From the NCBI GenBank assembly GCA_009823505.1, contig VZQC01010550.1, positions 2,683,206-2,747,205 on the forward strand: 64,000 nucleotides of DNA. The letters run 5' to 3'. Shown here piece after piece: positions 22,373-35,830 of this stretch. How positions within the stretch are numbered: position 1 is the stretch's first letter; each line of letters starts with the position of its first letter. Position numbers and translations under genes: made by a program. The DNA comes from Rhizomys pruinosus (taxonomy: Eukaryota > Chordata > Mammalia > Rodentia > Spalacidae). The notes below the pieces were generated by a model. It was not told where the DNA came from. It was given only the letters and a program-made list of their open reading frames with translations, and did no database searches.

Positions 22373-22537
22373 GCCCGGCGTGGTGGCGCACGCCTTTAAT
22401 CCTAGCACTCGGGAGGCAGAGGCAGGTGGATCTTTGTGAGTTCAAGGCCAGCCTGGTCTACAGAGTGAGTCCAGGACAGCTGGGGGCTACAGGGAGACCC
22501 TGTCTGGCGAAGACCAAAAAAAAAAAAAAAAAAAAAG
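22373..22537 (+). repeat. B1 SINE
   Basis: Head GCCCGGCGTGGTGGCGCACG, long A tail. Little diverged, so a young copy. Confidence 0.9.
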
Positions 22538-22682
22538 AAAGGGCATGGTTAAAGGAGCCATTATTTTAAGCTTGTTTCTCACTCTTTAGTATACAATGGA
22601 TTTGTATAAAAGGAAAGATGGTAATAGTATTCTCTAAGACTGTACCTTCTTCAGTAATTTTAGGTTAAGAAACTAAAGTCAA

Positions 22683-22822
22683 GTTGGGCATGGTGGCTCA
22701 AACATGTAATTCTAGCACTTGAGAGCCTGAGCTAGGGTTTCTGAAAGTTCAAAGCCAGTCTAGGCTACATAGTGAGTTCCAGGCCAGCCTGGGATCCAGA
22801 ATAAAATTCTGTCTTAAAAAGC
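22683..22822 (+). repeat. Old B1-like SINE
   Basis: GTTGGGCATGGTGGCTCAAA head and AGCCAGTCTAGGCTACATAG body, strongly diverged. Confidence 0.65.
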
Positions 22823-23359
22823 ATAGCAGTTAGTCATCAAACCTATGAAAGAGAAAATGAAGGGTATAGTTGTGGGAAGCCCTAGGATGCCAGTTGTTCT
22901 GGAGGCCCAGGTTCTAGGAAGATGGTTCAACAGCTAGCTCAGGCTGGTAGGAGGCAGGTCTCCCCCGAAAGAAGTGCAACTAATAATGCCTAGACTTAGC
23001 AAGTGGTCCACAGCAAATAAAATAGGCAGGTATTATTTTGGGGGAAAGAAAACTAAAACCATAATGTACTGTTTTGGCTCAACTGCAAATCATACCAATA
23101 TAGTCATGATAATGTAATAATAAGAAATCAACAGAAACTATAATATAGCTATTTAAAGGGAAGAGAATGAAACAAGGAAGCTTTGGAGGCGCCAAACCCT
23201 CCTGTAGCGCAGTGGGACATCAGCACTGTCTGCCAGCAGTAAACCAAGAAGCAGCTTGAGTATGGCTATTAGGAAGCAAAACTGGAAATAGAAAAGGGTG
23301 AGTCGAGAGTGTTTCTCATTATAATCCCTTTAGGACTATTAGACTTTCATAAACATGTG

Positions 23360-23435
23360 AGTGCTGGAGGTCGAGCCCTGCCAGGGGCTTACACATGGTG
23401 AGCATGTGCCCTACCACTGAGCTCCACCCCTAGCC
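23360..23435 (-). repeat. ID-like SINE fragment
   Basis: Reversed tRNA-like block ending CCTACCACTGAGCTCCACCC; diverged. Confidence 0.5.
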
Positions 23436-24183
23436 AGATTTGACTTTTAAAAGAGTGAATTACTTTGTATACTTTGATAGAAACAAAACAGCAGTAATGC
23501 CCTCCATTAGATTCAAGTGAATCTAGTCAAATATGAAGGCAATCAGTGTCTATATCTTGGATGTAAGTCTGCAGCAAGGAACATTTGAAGCAAGAACACT
23601 GTCCTCCACCATTAGTGAAAATGACTCACTGAAACCTTGTGAATTCAGTATGTGGCAATGTTCTGAGGTTCCCCTAGTAATCCCAAATTCCATGAAAATC
23701 ATTAAAAGCATACAAATATAAGATAGGCTTTATTTGATTTTTTTTTCCCCCCTGGGCCTTCTGCCAGATTCCCACCCTAGCTGCCTTGTTGCGTAATGTG
23801 AATCTCCTGGTATGCAAATTCATAGTTACACTCTGTACAGAACTGCTTGAGACAGTAGGCAGTGGGGGCTTGAGAGGTTTACTCCAACTACAGAGGTGTG
23901 CTCAGACCATACTGGCCAGAGTGAGGGAGTCCCATTCTGCTCCCCATGAGCACAACAATCCTGGGATTGAGTTCAAGGACTCCAGCTTTGCCCCATGGGC
24001 CAATTCCCAGACTAATGTGGACTGCTCTGCTGACTTACCCTGATGAGAACCTATGCACTCGGAGAAACTCTATGCCCCTGGAATGCCAGTTTCCCTGCAA
24101 GCCAATTCTTTCCCAAAGAAACACATCTGTGCCCTGTATTGAAAATTCTCCCTTTACTAAATGCCATGGATTAGAAGGCAAGG

Positions 24184-24189
24184 TTTATT
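24184..24189 (-). promoter_or_regulatory. Candidate poly(A) signal of PHF7
   Basis: AATAAA on the minus strand (TTTATT as written), 330 bases beyond the family stop codon of PHF7. Confidence 0.55.
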
Positions 24190-24518
24190 CCCTCAGTCTA
24201 TCTCCCAGACTCTTTTAGTAGACTCCAGAGGGAATTGATAAGGCGAAACCAATGGAGAGAAGAACGAGTGGAGTAAGAAGAGGTGTGGAGGACACAATTA
24301 AGGTGGAAGAGGAAGAGAATGGGAGAAAGTGCAGAGGCATCTGATGCTCCGCTGTAGACTCCACTGATCCTCACCTCCCTCCGAGACTGCTTTACTCTAT
24401 CTTAGTCTCACTGCTGCCCCCTTTCCATTCTCATAGCTCCAAAGAGCTACTTCCTCCAACTGACACAGCAGAGCTGTTTCTTGCCCAGCTGTGTTTGCCA
24501 GCAACTGCTCTGAAGCTG

Positions 24519-27500
24519 TTACTTGTGTTTTTTGCAGCCTTTCATGATTGGGACTCCCGTGGATTGCCAGGACTGGTTCCTCCTAGCATTAGAGCATGGA
24601 GGATTTTCTAATAGGGAAGATCTTGGCCAGTCAGTCCAAGAAGAGCTTGGATTCTCTTCCAGGCAGGTGGGCCTGCAGAGATGTGGCTGGGGGTGGAAGG
24701 TGCTGCAGCAGCAGGGGATGTCACTTGACTCCAGATATGTAATCTGTGGTGAAAGAAAGGCAGGGAAGGACAGCTCATCCCTTTGTCTCTGCTGGTGCAG
24801 GTCCTAAACCCTTCATTAGCCACTTTCCTTCCAGAGCTACAGGATTCACTAACAGTCCCTCTGTGACATGCCTTCCTCCATTTGCAGGCATGACAAGTCC
24901 CCCACCCCATCTCAGTCCTTAGAACACATCGTCCTTCTGGATGTACCTATGTTTGAAGCAGATGAACACTCTTCACACTCCCATTTCTTTCTGTTTGGTC
25001 TAAGAGAGGAGCAGTCTCTGTGAGTTCCATGGGATCCACACGTAGCACACAGAATGAGGCGCCACCGCCTATGGAAGAGCCAAGGAGGGATATAGACACA
25101 AACAGCACACTAACTGTCACTCTGGGATGTTAGCTATAGTCCAGCCTCAGCCACACAGAGAGCTTCCTTGGTATTTTCTAAAACTATGCATATCACCCGG
25201 TGACTTGGAGACGTTGAGTGCTGATCCCGACAGGCTACAGTCAGGTACAGCCTGGTAGATTTGGAAAGGAATTGGCCCCTAGTGTCTCTCTGCTGCGCAC
25301 AAGTAGCAGACCCTGCAGAGGAGACCTGACCACTTAGGCATGAATGAGTCAGGGGCTGGTTAAGACCAGGTCTTGGAAATTGGGTTCACCTTGAGGACTA
25401 CACTTCTTGCTCTAATAATTGTGCCCAGGTCAAGACCGAGGATGGTGCTGAGGAGAGCTTTCTACCCAGGAGCTTCTCCCTACCCTTCATCCTCAAAGCT
25501 GTCTCTGCCTTGTTCATACAGACAGATGGGGGCATCGCAATGCTGATAGCGCTGATATAATTCTGAATAAGCCCCTGGCTCCAGTTCCCAGGCAGCATCT
25601 CTGCAGTGGGAAAAGAAATTGTAAGGGACACATAATCTGCTGGTGAAGTCCTTGTCGACTAGGAACCCAAGCTAAGCGCAGCGAGAGTTCAAAGGCTGCC
25701 GCAACACTGCCGACAAGGCTGGGTGAGCGGACTGGTTGTGGGAGATGGCTGGAGCAGTGAGGCTGAAACTGGAGGGAGGTTCCTTAGCTACACCCTGGAG
25801 TTCGGCCCTCCTCCCCCTAGGGAATTCTGGTCCTTAAAGCATCTTTTCAGGAGCATGACTCCTCATGTACCTTTCCCCCTCCCTTTTGATAATTGAGAAA
25901 TACTCCCCCACCCTTTCCTCTTCTCGGTGCCTTAGTACATCAGTGCCTCAGCTGCTGGCACTCCGTGAACAGTGCTCACTCACCTCCTGTCTAGAAATCT
26001 ATGCAACCCCCTCCTTGGCTCAGTTCCTGCTGTAGAGTTTCTACTACCTGTCTGGAATATGAATTCCCATTCTTAGCATTTCTTGTGGAAACTCTTCTCG
26101 GTTGTTACACTGAGGACACTTGAAGAAATGCTTTGCTGATGTGTGGGCATATTTCTGTAAGAGAAATGTTTGTGAGAGTGTGCTCCATCTCCCTACACCC
26201 ACTCTCACCTCACTGGAGCTGAGGAAAAGCAGTCTGAGTGGGGCAGGACGAGGGCTGCAAACCACATGTCAGGCCTGGGACCAAAATGCTTTCCAGAGAG
26301 TTCCCAGGACTGTCTCAGTTGTCACCTTTGGCTATGGGGTGTGACAGTGCTCACTCAGTGACACATTCCCTTTCCTTTCATACCAGTAGTAAGGCTGATT
26401 TTTGAGCTCCTTAACTCATTTTGGGAATCACCCATTTCCTCTGGAAATCTTGAGGATTTAACTCAATCTATAAATCCTATCTTGAATGAGGCCCAGTGGG
26501 CTGTGGATGATCGAGGGCTGAGCTGGCCATCCTCCTGCTGACCTGGAAGCAGTCCTGTACACAGGTCTACAGTGTGCAGTGCTAGAGCTTAAGGCATGCC
26601 TGAGCATTCCCCGGGTGCCCTGGTTCTAAGCACAGAACTAGGGCGATTATAGAAGATGCCCCAGAGCAGAGAGACCCCCACCTGGATGCACTTGCGGTGG
26701 TAGATAGCTTGACTACAACACGGGCTCTTGATGTTCTCAATACTCGTTTTGGATAAGTTTTCACAACACAAGACACAGCCTTCCTCCCCCAAACTTCCCT
26801 GTTGGATATCCTGTGTTGGGCGATGTTGTCCACAAAATGATCTGTAGTGGGTAAACACACTTGGTTTCTGGCTTGTCACTGATGTAGATTCCCAGATGCC
26901 TGGCCCAGGAAGAGCAATCAGCCGTTAGCTTGGTGCCCAGTCAACCTCCACACTCGTGGGAGGTGAAGGAGGGTGAAGAACAGGCGGAATGCCTTCTCAC
27001 AGCTGCTTCCTACCCACCATCCAACGCCAGGGCTGCTCCCACGGCCTCCTGTTCCTGAAAGCACGACTTAGTTCGGAGCAGCTGTCTAAGAACCCCAGCT
27101 GTTTGTAATTTAAGGAGGGGACAGGAAGCAAGAAGAAACCCCTGTGCGATCTCCAAGTCAAGACGTTGTTTCCCATTACTGAATGCTGAGGGGAGGGGAC
27201 AGACTGGCTGGAGAATCAAAACAGGCTCGTGAGAATGGAGTTTTGATGTCAGCGGTAGCTAAAAGACAAAGAACGACCTAACTTCTCCCCCTTCTTCACT
27301 CACTTATACTCTCCAAAAAACTGTGAGAGGCAACCCCTTTCCTGGCCACAAGGCAGATGGAAGTTCCTGACGCACTGATCCTTCTGGCAGCTGATAGCAG
27401 CTCCCTTTTTCTTGCACACAAAGCAGATCTGCAAATGAGATTCCAGACAATGTTCTGTGACCCGAGAAAGACAAACAGACGCTGCGGCTTATCTATGAAC

Positions 27501-28842
27501 TGGAAATTCTGTGAGGCCCCGGCTAGCCCCTCCCTCGGTGATTCCGAAAGCTCCAGGGTGCCCTACAGCTGAGCTTTGAGCAGCGCTGAATTTTCCTCTC
27601 TTTTCTTAGGATATTGCTTCCTCTCTTGACTTTGGATATTACATTCTAGAGGGGAATGGGATCAAGGCCAGGGTGCAGTTAAGTGGATCTTCCCACAAGT
27701 GCTTATCATGCACAAACCCTAGGTTTGACACCAGGTGGGGGCAGGGTGAAGAAGGTGTGTGTGGGGGAAGCAGTTGGGGAATCCAAATGGCCTTTGACCT
27801 CTAAGCTGGCAACTAGGGATGGAACAAAAACAAGGATTCTGGAAGGGACATGAGGCCTACCCAAAATCCCGGTGTCAAAGGGAGTCTAACCTTCTTAGAA
27901 GCCCGGGCTGCCTCCTTTTTGATGTCTTCAGGCATAAATCCATGGAAACCTCTGTTGGACTGGCCCCTCTGAGGCAGCTTGCTAGATAGGATCTGGGGGA
28001 GTAGCACAACCAGGCTGTCAACAATGGCAGTGGATGACCGGGGACGGCAATGATGAAATCCAGTGTTTGGTGGAACACATCTGCATATATAGGGCAATTT
28101 ATTTAATGAGGGCTTATGTGACAGTATGTGTTTGGTGGAACACATCTGTGTATATAGGGCAATTTATTTAATGAGGGCTTATGTGACAGTATGTGTTGGT
28201 AGTCCAAACATGTCTCAATTTTTAATTCATTGGACAACCCAAGAGATGTGACTCTAAAGCCACAGAGCTGCACAGCCTTTTCCTTTATGCAGTGCCATAT
28301 TATGTCTTTTTCTAATGGCTGCTACTGCCACTGTGTGCACACTGTGGGAATGCTCCCTCTATACAGACTCAACTCACGCTTGCAACAGCTCTGGGACACA
28401 GAAGCTATTGTGGCTTTTTCTTACAGAGAAGGGCCGAGGTGTAGTATGGAAAGTGACGTGCCTGGCGTCACACTGAACGGAGCTGTAGAGCTGCTACTCA
28501 TGCTTGGGCCTATAAAACCCACTCTCTTCTCCCTTCTGCTGTATTGCCCTTTAGTACAGAACATTTTTCTCAGAGTATTACAGAAAGGTAAACAGCATTT
28601 TAAAATTATCTGTGGTCATTCTGTATCACTAGGAGAAGGGAAGGAGAAACTTTGTTTTTTAAAACTTTTTATTATTTACTTGGTGTTTTAAAGACAGGAT
28701 ATCCCTGTAGCCCCAGCTGGCCTAGAACTCACAATGTAGACCAGGCTGGCCTTGATCTCATAGGGATCCACCTGCCTCTGCCTCCTGAGTGCTGGGATTA
28801 AAGGTGTGCACCACCATGCCTGACCCTATTTAGATATTTTAA

Positions 28843-28880
<38 letters not shown>

Positions 28881-31800
28881 TTTGTATGAATGTACTGTCT
28901 GCATGTAGGTCTGTGCACCCATGTTGTGCAATGCTGCGAAGGTCAGAAGAGGGTGTCGGATTCCCCTGGAACTGGAGTTCTCCTGGAATTGGAGTTACAG
29001 ACGGTTCTCAGCCACCATGTGGGTGCTGAGGATCGAACCTGGGTCCTCTATAAGAGCAGTCGGTGCTCTTAACCGCTAGGCCATCTCTCCGGCCCCCTTT
29101 TTTTTTTTAATGTGTACAAGTGTGTTGTCTGTATGTATGTAAGTGCACCCATGTCATGCAATGCCTGTGATGTAGAAGAGAGCAGTGGATCTCCAGAACT
29201 GAAGTTACAGATGGTTATTAGCCTCATGCGGGTGCTGGCGACTAAACCTGGGTCCTCTGCAAGAGTGCCAGTGCTCTTAATGGCTGAGTCATCTCTCCAG
29301 ATCCAGGAATTGCACTTTTTAATTTTTTTGTCTTTTTTTTTTTTTTTTTTTTTGGTCTTCTCGAGACAGGGTCTCCCTGTAGCCCCAGCTGTCATGGAAC
29401 TCACTCTGTAGACCAGGCTGGCCTTGAATTTGCAAAGATCCACCTGCCTCTGCCTTCCAAGTGCTAGGATTAAAGGCGTGCGCCACCACGCCTAGCTTGT
29501 CTTTTTTTTTTTTTTAAGTCTCTCTGGCCTCGAACTCACAAAGATCTGCCTACCTCTGTCTCTCAAGTGCTGGGATTAAAGGTATGCGCCACCACACCCA
29601 GCTTTTTCTTCTTTTTTTTGGTCTTTTTTTTTTGAGACAGCCCAAGCTGGCTTGGAACTCACTATGGAGACCAAACTGGCCTTGATCTCACAGAGATCCA
29701 CCTTCTTCTACCTCCCAAGTGCTGGGATTAAAGGTGTGTGCCACCATGCCCCGCTTATGTTTTTAATGAGTCTTATGTGTAACTCAGGCTAGCCTCAAAC
29801 TCACTATGCAGCAGCAGATGACCATAACTCCTTCCTGATCATCTGCCTCCAGCTGGGATTACAAGTATACACCATCATACCTAGCTCTAAATACTTTTTT
29901 TCATGTGCCAGAAAGTATGGATATTTCATTCCCATTCTGGGAAATAGAGAGATCTCATCCTTCCATCTACCATTCTAAGTTAACTGACAATAATTTGGAA
30001 AAGCAGAGTAGACATGTACGTACTTAGGTATGCATATATATATATATATACCTATGTATATATACATATGCACACATATTTTCAGATTTAGTCTGACATA
30101 TATCCACTCTATTGTGACTTCTAAGAAAAATTTTCACCTTGTTTTTTTGAGACAAGGTCTGTGTAGCCCTGGCTGGCCTGGAACTTGTAGACCAGGCAGC
30201 CTTGGAACTCACAGAAATCCGCCTGCTTCTGCCTCCCAAGTGCTGGAATAAAGGTGTGTGCCACTATGCCCTGCCTTCTTTACTTATTTTATTTACTTAT
30301 TTTTTAAGATAGGGTCTCCCTGTAGCCCCAGCTGGCCTGGAACTTGCAATGTAGACCAGGCTGGCCTTGAACTCACAGAGATCTGCCTGCCTCTGCCTCC
30401 CAAGTACTGGGATTAAAAGCGTGCGCCACCACCTGGAGCCTTGTTAATTTTCTTACAAGTCATCAAATGTATCCTAGCACTTCTCTATTTGTTGCCCCAT
30501 CAATTGCTTAATATTTGTGTTGCACTCATGATTTGTTTTAATCATTTATGTGATTGGCCAAACTAGTCATTAGAAGGTGTCATGGAAAAACTTCAAGTCA
30601 AGTTCTATCAGTTATCCATTCATGATTCTTCCACCATCGTTTGTAACTTCATATATCCTGCAGTTCTCTCTGCAGACTTCCTCTGCACTCTATTTCAGTC
30701 TCTAGTGCTGTACATATCTCTATCTTCTGGAAGGGAATGCCTATAATCCATAAATTTGATGTCAGGTATCATCTATGTTGTGCCCTTGAGGCAGATTCCA
30801 ATTTGGTCTTTGTTTCATAGAGCTGTTTTGTTAAAGACAATGAATGCTTTAGGTATTTCATTAGACCTTCTTGCCTTAGTTTCTTCTTTTGGTTTAGAGA
30901 ATGATTTTTTTTATTCCTTTTGTGCATAATGATTTAAAAGACTTCATAAATTGGCTGGCTTGTAGCATATGCCTTTTTTTCCAGTTACTTTGCAATTATT
31001 TCTGAGTTGGGCAGTAAACAGTTGGTCCTAATATGCCCAGTCCTGGTGGATAAGCAATCTTGTGTGTGTGTGTTTTGAGACACGGTCTCCCTGTAGCCCT
31101 AGCTGGCCTAGAACTTGCTACTGAGACCAGGCTGGTCTTGATCTCAGAGAGATCCCTCCGGCCCTCCTCTGCCTCCCAATGCTGGGACTAAAGGTGTGTG
31201 CCACTATACCTAGCTTTTTGATTTTTTTGAGACAGGGTCTTACAATGTAAACCTGGCTGGCCTGGAACTCTATGTAGAACAGGGTGGCCTCAAACTCACA
31301 GAGATCCACCTGTCTCTGTCCCGAGTGCTGGGATTAAAGGCATGTACCATCACACCCAGCTAATCTTAAACCTAAAACCTTTTCTTGACAAAACCAAACC
31401 TGCTCGTCCTGAATAGCTATAATCATGTCCCATTTTGAGACTATTGAATACTTAAAAATTTTTTTTATTATTTATTTCTGTATGTGTATGAATGTACTGC
31501 CTGCATGCAAGTCTGTGCACCCGTGTCATGCAATGCCGCGGAGGTCAGAAGAGGGCGTCGGATTCCCCTGGAACTGGAATTCTCCTGGAATTGGAGTTTC
31601 AGACGGTTCTCAGCTGCCATGTGGGTGCTGGGGATCGAACCCGGTTCCTCTGTAAGAGCGGTCGGCGCTCTTAACCGCTAGGCAATCTCTCCAGCCCCAG
31701 AGACTATTGAATACTTTTAATAGGAGTATTAAAAAATATTTAATGGGGTGGGTGTAGTGGCACAGGCCTATAATCCCAGCAGTTGGGAGGCAGAGGCAGG

Positions 31801-34800
31801 AGGATCTCTGTGAGTTCAAGGCCAGCCTGGTCTACATAGCAAGCTCCAGGCTAGCTGGGACTAAAGGGGTACCCTGTCTCAAAAGACCAAAATTTTTTTT
31901 TTTTAATTTTGTATGTGTATGAATATACTGTCTGCATGTAGGTCTGTGCACCCGTGTTGTGCAATGCCGTGGAGGTCAGAAGAGGGCGTCAGATTTCCCT
32001 GGAACTGGAGTTAAAGATGGCTCTAGGCAGCCATGTGGATGCTGGGGATTGAACCCGGGTCCTCTGCAAGAGCAGTTGGTGCTCTCAACCGCTAGGCCAT
32101 CTCTCCAGCCCCCAAAATAATTTTTTTAAATGGAATACCCATACTATGAAATACCAATGAACTATTAAAAAGAACCCTAGCCGGGCGTGGTGGTGCACGC
32201 ATTTAATCCTAGCACTCGGGAGGCAGAGGCAGGTGGATCTTTGTGAGTTCAAGGCCAGCCTGGTCTACAGAGTGAGTTCCAGGACAGCTGAGGCTCCAGG
32301 GAGACCTTGTCTCAAAAAGACAAAAAAAAAAAAAAAAAAGAACCCTAGGTGCACATATATATATATATTTTCACATACATATGTTAAAATCTATATTACA
32401 TATGGAAAGATCTTCCAAATATATGAGATGAAAAAAGTTACAAATTATACTATGTATGGTATGCTTAATTTAATCTTAAAAATGTTTATGCTTGGGCTAG
32501 AGAGTTGGTTCAGTGGTTAAGAGCACTGTCTACTCTTGCAGAAGACCCAGGTTTGGTTCCTGGCACCTGCATGGCAGCTTGCAACCATCTGTAACTCTTG
32601 TTCTAGGGGATCTGATGCCCTCTTCTGGAATTCTCAGGTACTGCATGACATGGGTGCACTTACATACAAGCAGGCCGTGGTGGCACACGCCTTTAGTCCC
32701 AGCACTTGGGAGGCAGAGGCAGGCAAATGTCTGTGAGTTCAAAGCCAGCCTGGTCTACAAAGCAAGTTCCAGGCCAGCAGAGCTACAGGGAGACCCCCTG
32801 TCTCAAAAATACCCCAAAATTTTTAAATTTAAGTGTATATGCTTATAACAGCATCAGAATTAACTAAACCCTAACACCTGGCAAAACTTACAAGAAAAGA
32901 AAATCACAGATTAATCTTTCTCATAAACATAGATGTTGAAATCAAACAAAATATTAGCAAATTGAATCCAGCCCCATATTCAAAAAATATATGCAGCACA
33001 ACCAAATGGGACTTGTACCAGAAATGCAAGATTTTAACATCAAATAATCCAGTTAGTATAATAAACCATATAAAAGAGAAAAATCAAGATTACTTCAATA
33101 GATGATGAAAAAGCAACTGACAAAATTCAATATGCATTCATGGTATCTTCAGCAAACTAGGAATAAAAGAGCTCTTCAATCTGACAAAAACAAATCTATA
33201 AAAGAAATCTTACAGCTAAATATAGTTATACTGGTGAAAAACTAGATGCTATCCACTCATGGTGGAAACAAGACATAGATAACTTCTTACCTACTTCTAC
33301 TGAACATTATGTTGAAGGCCTAGTCAGCACAATAGGGCAAAAGGAAGGGGAAAAAAAAGACAAAAACTGAGCCCTGAGGGTGTAGCTTAGTTGGTAGAGT
33401 GCTTGCCTAGCATGTATGAGGCCACAGTTCATTCCCCATTACCCTATAAAAACTGGGTGTGGTGGTAAATGCCTATAATCCCAACACTTGAGAGCTGCAG
33501 GCAGGAGGATCAGAAGTTCAAAACTGGGACTGGAGAGCTGGCTTAGTCAGTCAAGTGCTTGCCAGCCAAGCATGACAACCTGAGTTTAGATCACTCACGG
33601 AGAGTGTTGAGTGTGGCATTAGATGCCTGTAGTCCTAGCACAGGGGAGGTGGAGACAAAGGACTCTCTGGAGCTCAGTGGTGAGCTAGTCTCCCAAACTG
33701 GTGAGCTCTAGGATACTGCTTTAAAAAATAAAGTGGTGAGAAACAGGAAGTCACTTGACACCAACCTCTGACCTCCATATACACACATGTATGTGCACCA
33801 CTGAACATTTATGTGTACACACACATACATACAAATACTTCTCATGGCTGGGCGTGGTGGCGCACGCCTTTAATCCTAGCACTTGGGAGGCAGAGGAAGG
33901 CAGATCTTTGTGAGTTCAAGGCCAGCCTGGTCTACAGAGTGAGTTCCAGGACAGCTGGGACTACAGGGAGACCCTGTCTTGAAAAAAACAAAAAACAAAA
34001 CAAAACAAAAAACAAAACAAATACTTCTCCACACGCACATAAGAAAAAAACAAGTTCAAGGTCGTCCTCAGGTACAGAATGGGTTCAAGGATAGCTTGGG
34101 CTACATAAGACCATATCTTAAAAAAAAAGACAAGATTTTAAAAAAGTAGAACTGTCTTTATTCACATATGACATGACTGCATGCACAGAGCGGCAGAGAA
34201 TCCCAAGCAAACTATTAAATACAATTGCTGAACTAGTAAGTGGAGTGAATTACAGGATACAAAGTCAACATACAAAATAATTCCATTTCTATATTCTAGC
34301 AACAGATTTGAAAATGAAATTTAAAAATACCAGTTACAATAGTAAAATCACAGAATACCTAGGAAAACATTTAACAAAGATGTGCAATACATTTTCACTA
34401 AAACTGCAGAACATAACCGAGAAAACTACACTTCAAATAAATGAATGCCACACCTGTGGAGTCAATATTTGTCAACGCTTCCCACATTGATGTGTAAATT
34501 TAACACAGCCTCAGTAGGCTCTTTTTAAAAAGAAAACCTGGGGGCTGGAGAGATGACTCAGCACTTAAGAGCACTGGCTCCTCTTGCAGAGGACTTGGGT
34601 TCAATTCTCAGCATCCGCATGGCAGCTAAACTGTAACTCTATTTCCAGGGGACTCGGACACCTTCTTCTGACTTTGCAGGCACTGCACAACACAAGTGCA
34701 CTTACACACATGTGGGCAATACACTCATACATATCAAAAAATAATAAAATATTTTAAACATTTTTTAATTAAAAAAATTATTTATTTATGTGTATGAATG

Positions 34801-35798
34801 TCCTGTCTGCATGTAGGTCTGTGCACCCATGTCATGCAATGCCACGGAGGTCAGAAGAGGGTGTCTGATTCCCCTGGAACTGGAGTTCTCCTGGAATTGG
34901 AGTTACAGACGGTTCTCAGCCGCCATGTGGGTACTGGGGATTGAACCCGGGTCTTCTGCAAGAGCAGTCGGTGCTCTTAACTGCTAGGCCATCTCTCCAG
35001 CCCAATAAAATATTTTAAAAACCCACAATAATTAAGACAGTGGAGTGCTGGTATGAATAGATACATATAGATCAATGACATCAATAGATTATCCAGATTC
35101 AAAAGAAATCTCCAGTCTCTTCAGTATCTTCGGTCTCAGAGGTATCAATAACATCTAATAGAATGACTGAAATTAAAAAGACTGATACAACTTTTGAAAC
35201 AAGAAAACTTTGTAGCCAGAACTCTCACATTGCTAATAGGAGTATAAACTGGTCCAACTACTTTAGAAAAATGACTTGGCAACTGCACATAAATATCTAT
35301 TTAGCATACAACCTGCAACCAGTAATTCCTCTCCTAAGCATGTGCCCAAGAGAAGTTAAAATGCATGACACAGAAGACTTGCACATGAATGCTCTTGGCA
35401 TTTTTATTCACAACAGTCCCCAAAGTGGACACAATTCAAATACCCACCAACTGGTGAAAAGACAACCTTAACACGCTCATGCAACAGAACACTTTGAGGC
35501 AATAAAGAGAAACAAGGTATAGACAGATGCATGCAAGAACATGAATGAATGTGCAAGATATTGTGTTGAGGGAAAAGTCAGATAGGAAAGAATATAAACT
35601 GTATGGTTCAATTGATATGAAGTAAAATAACACACGAAAACAGTCTACTGATCCTAACAGTGACTAGCTCTGCTGCTATTGACTAGGAGGCTAATTTTCT
35701 TTTTTCTTTTCTTTTTTTTTAGGAGGCTAATTTTCTGAACTGCTATTTTGATTCAGATGGTGATTACATGGGTTTATTTATTTATTTTTCCCCTGTTT

Positions 35799-35830
<32 letters not shown>

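Larger units (their letters stand above)
14731..24183. other. Intergenic region between convergent SEMA3G and PHF7
   Basis: No exon of a recognisable gene. Contents are listed separately: microsatellites, B1, B2 and ID SINEs, a putative solo LTR and a misplaced 692-base block. Stretches at 15.7-18.0, 18.9-19.9, 20.8-21.2 and 22.8-24.2 kb are mostly unique sequence in which I see nothing assignable. Confidence 0.5.

Noticed and set aside
31425..31681. Recurrent proteins with MYCLHASLC / GIEPGSSAR sequence at many sites, resembling a gene family
   Set aside because: They are translations of reversed B2 SINEs; sites coincide exactly with B2 copies and their target duplications.
35163..35471. 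102-codon frame as a small gene
   Set aside because: Lies in the L1 ORF2-like fragment; chance or relic frame.
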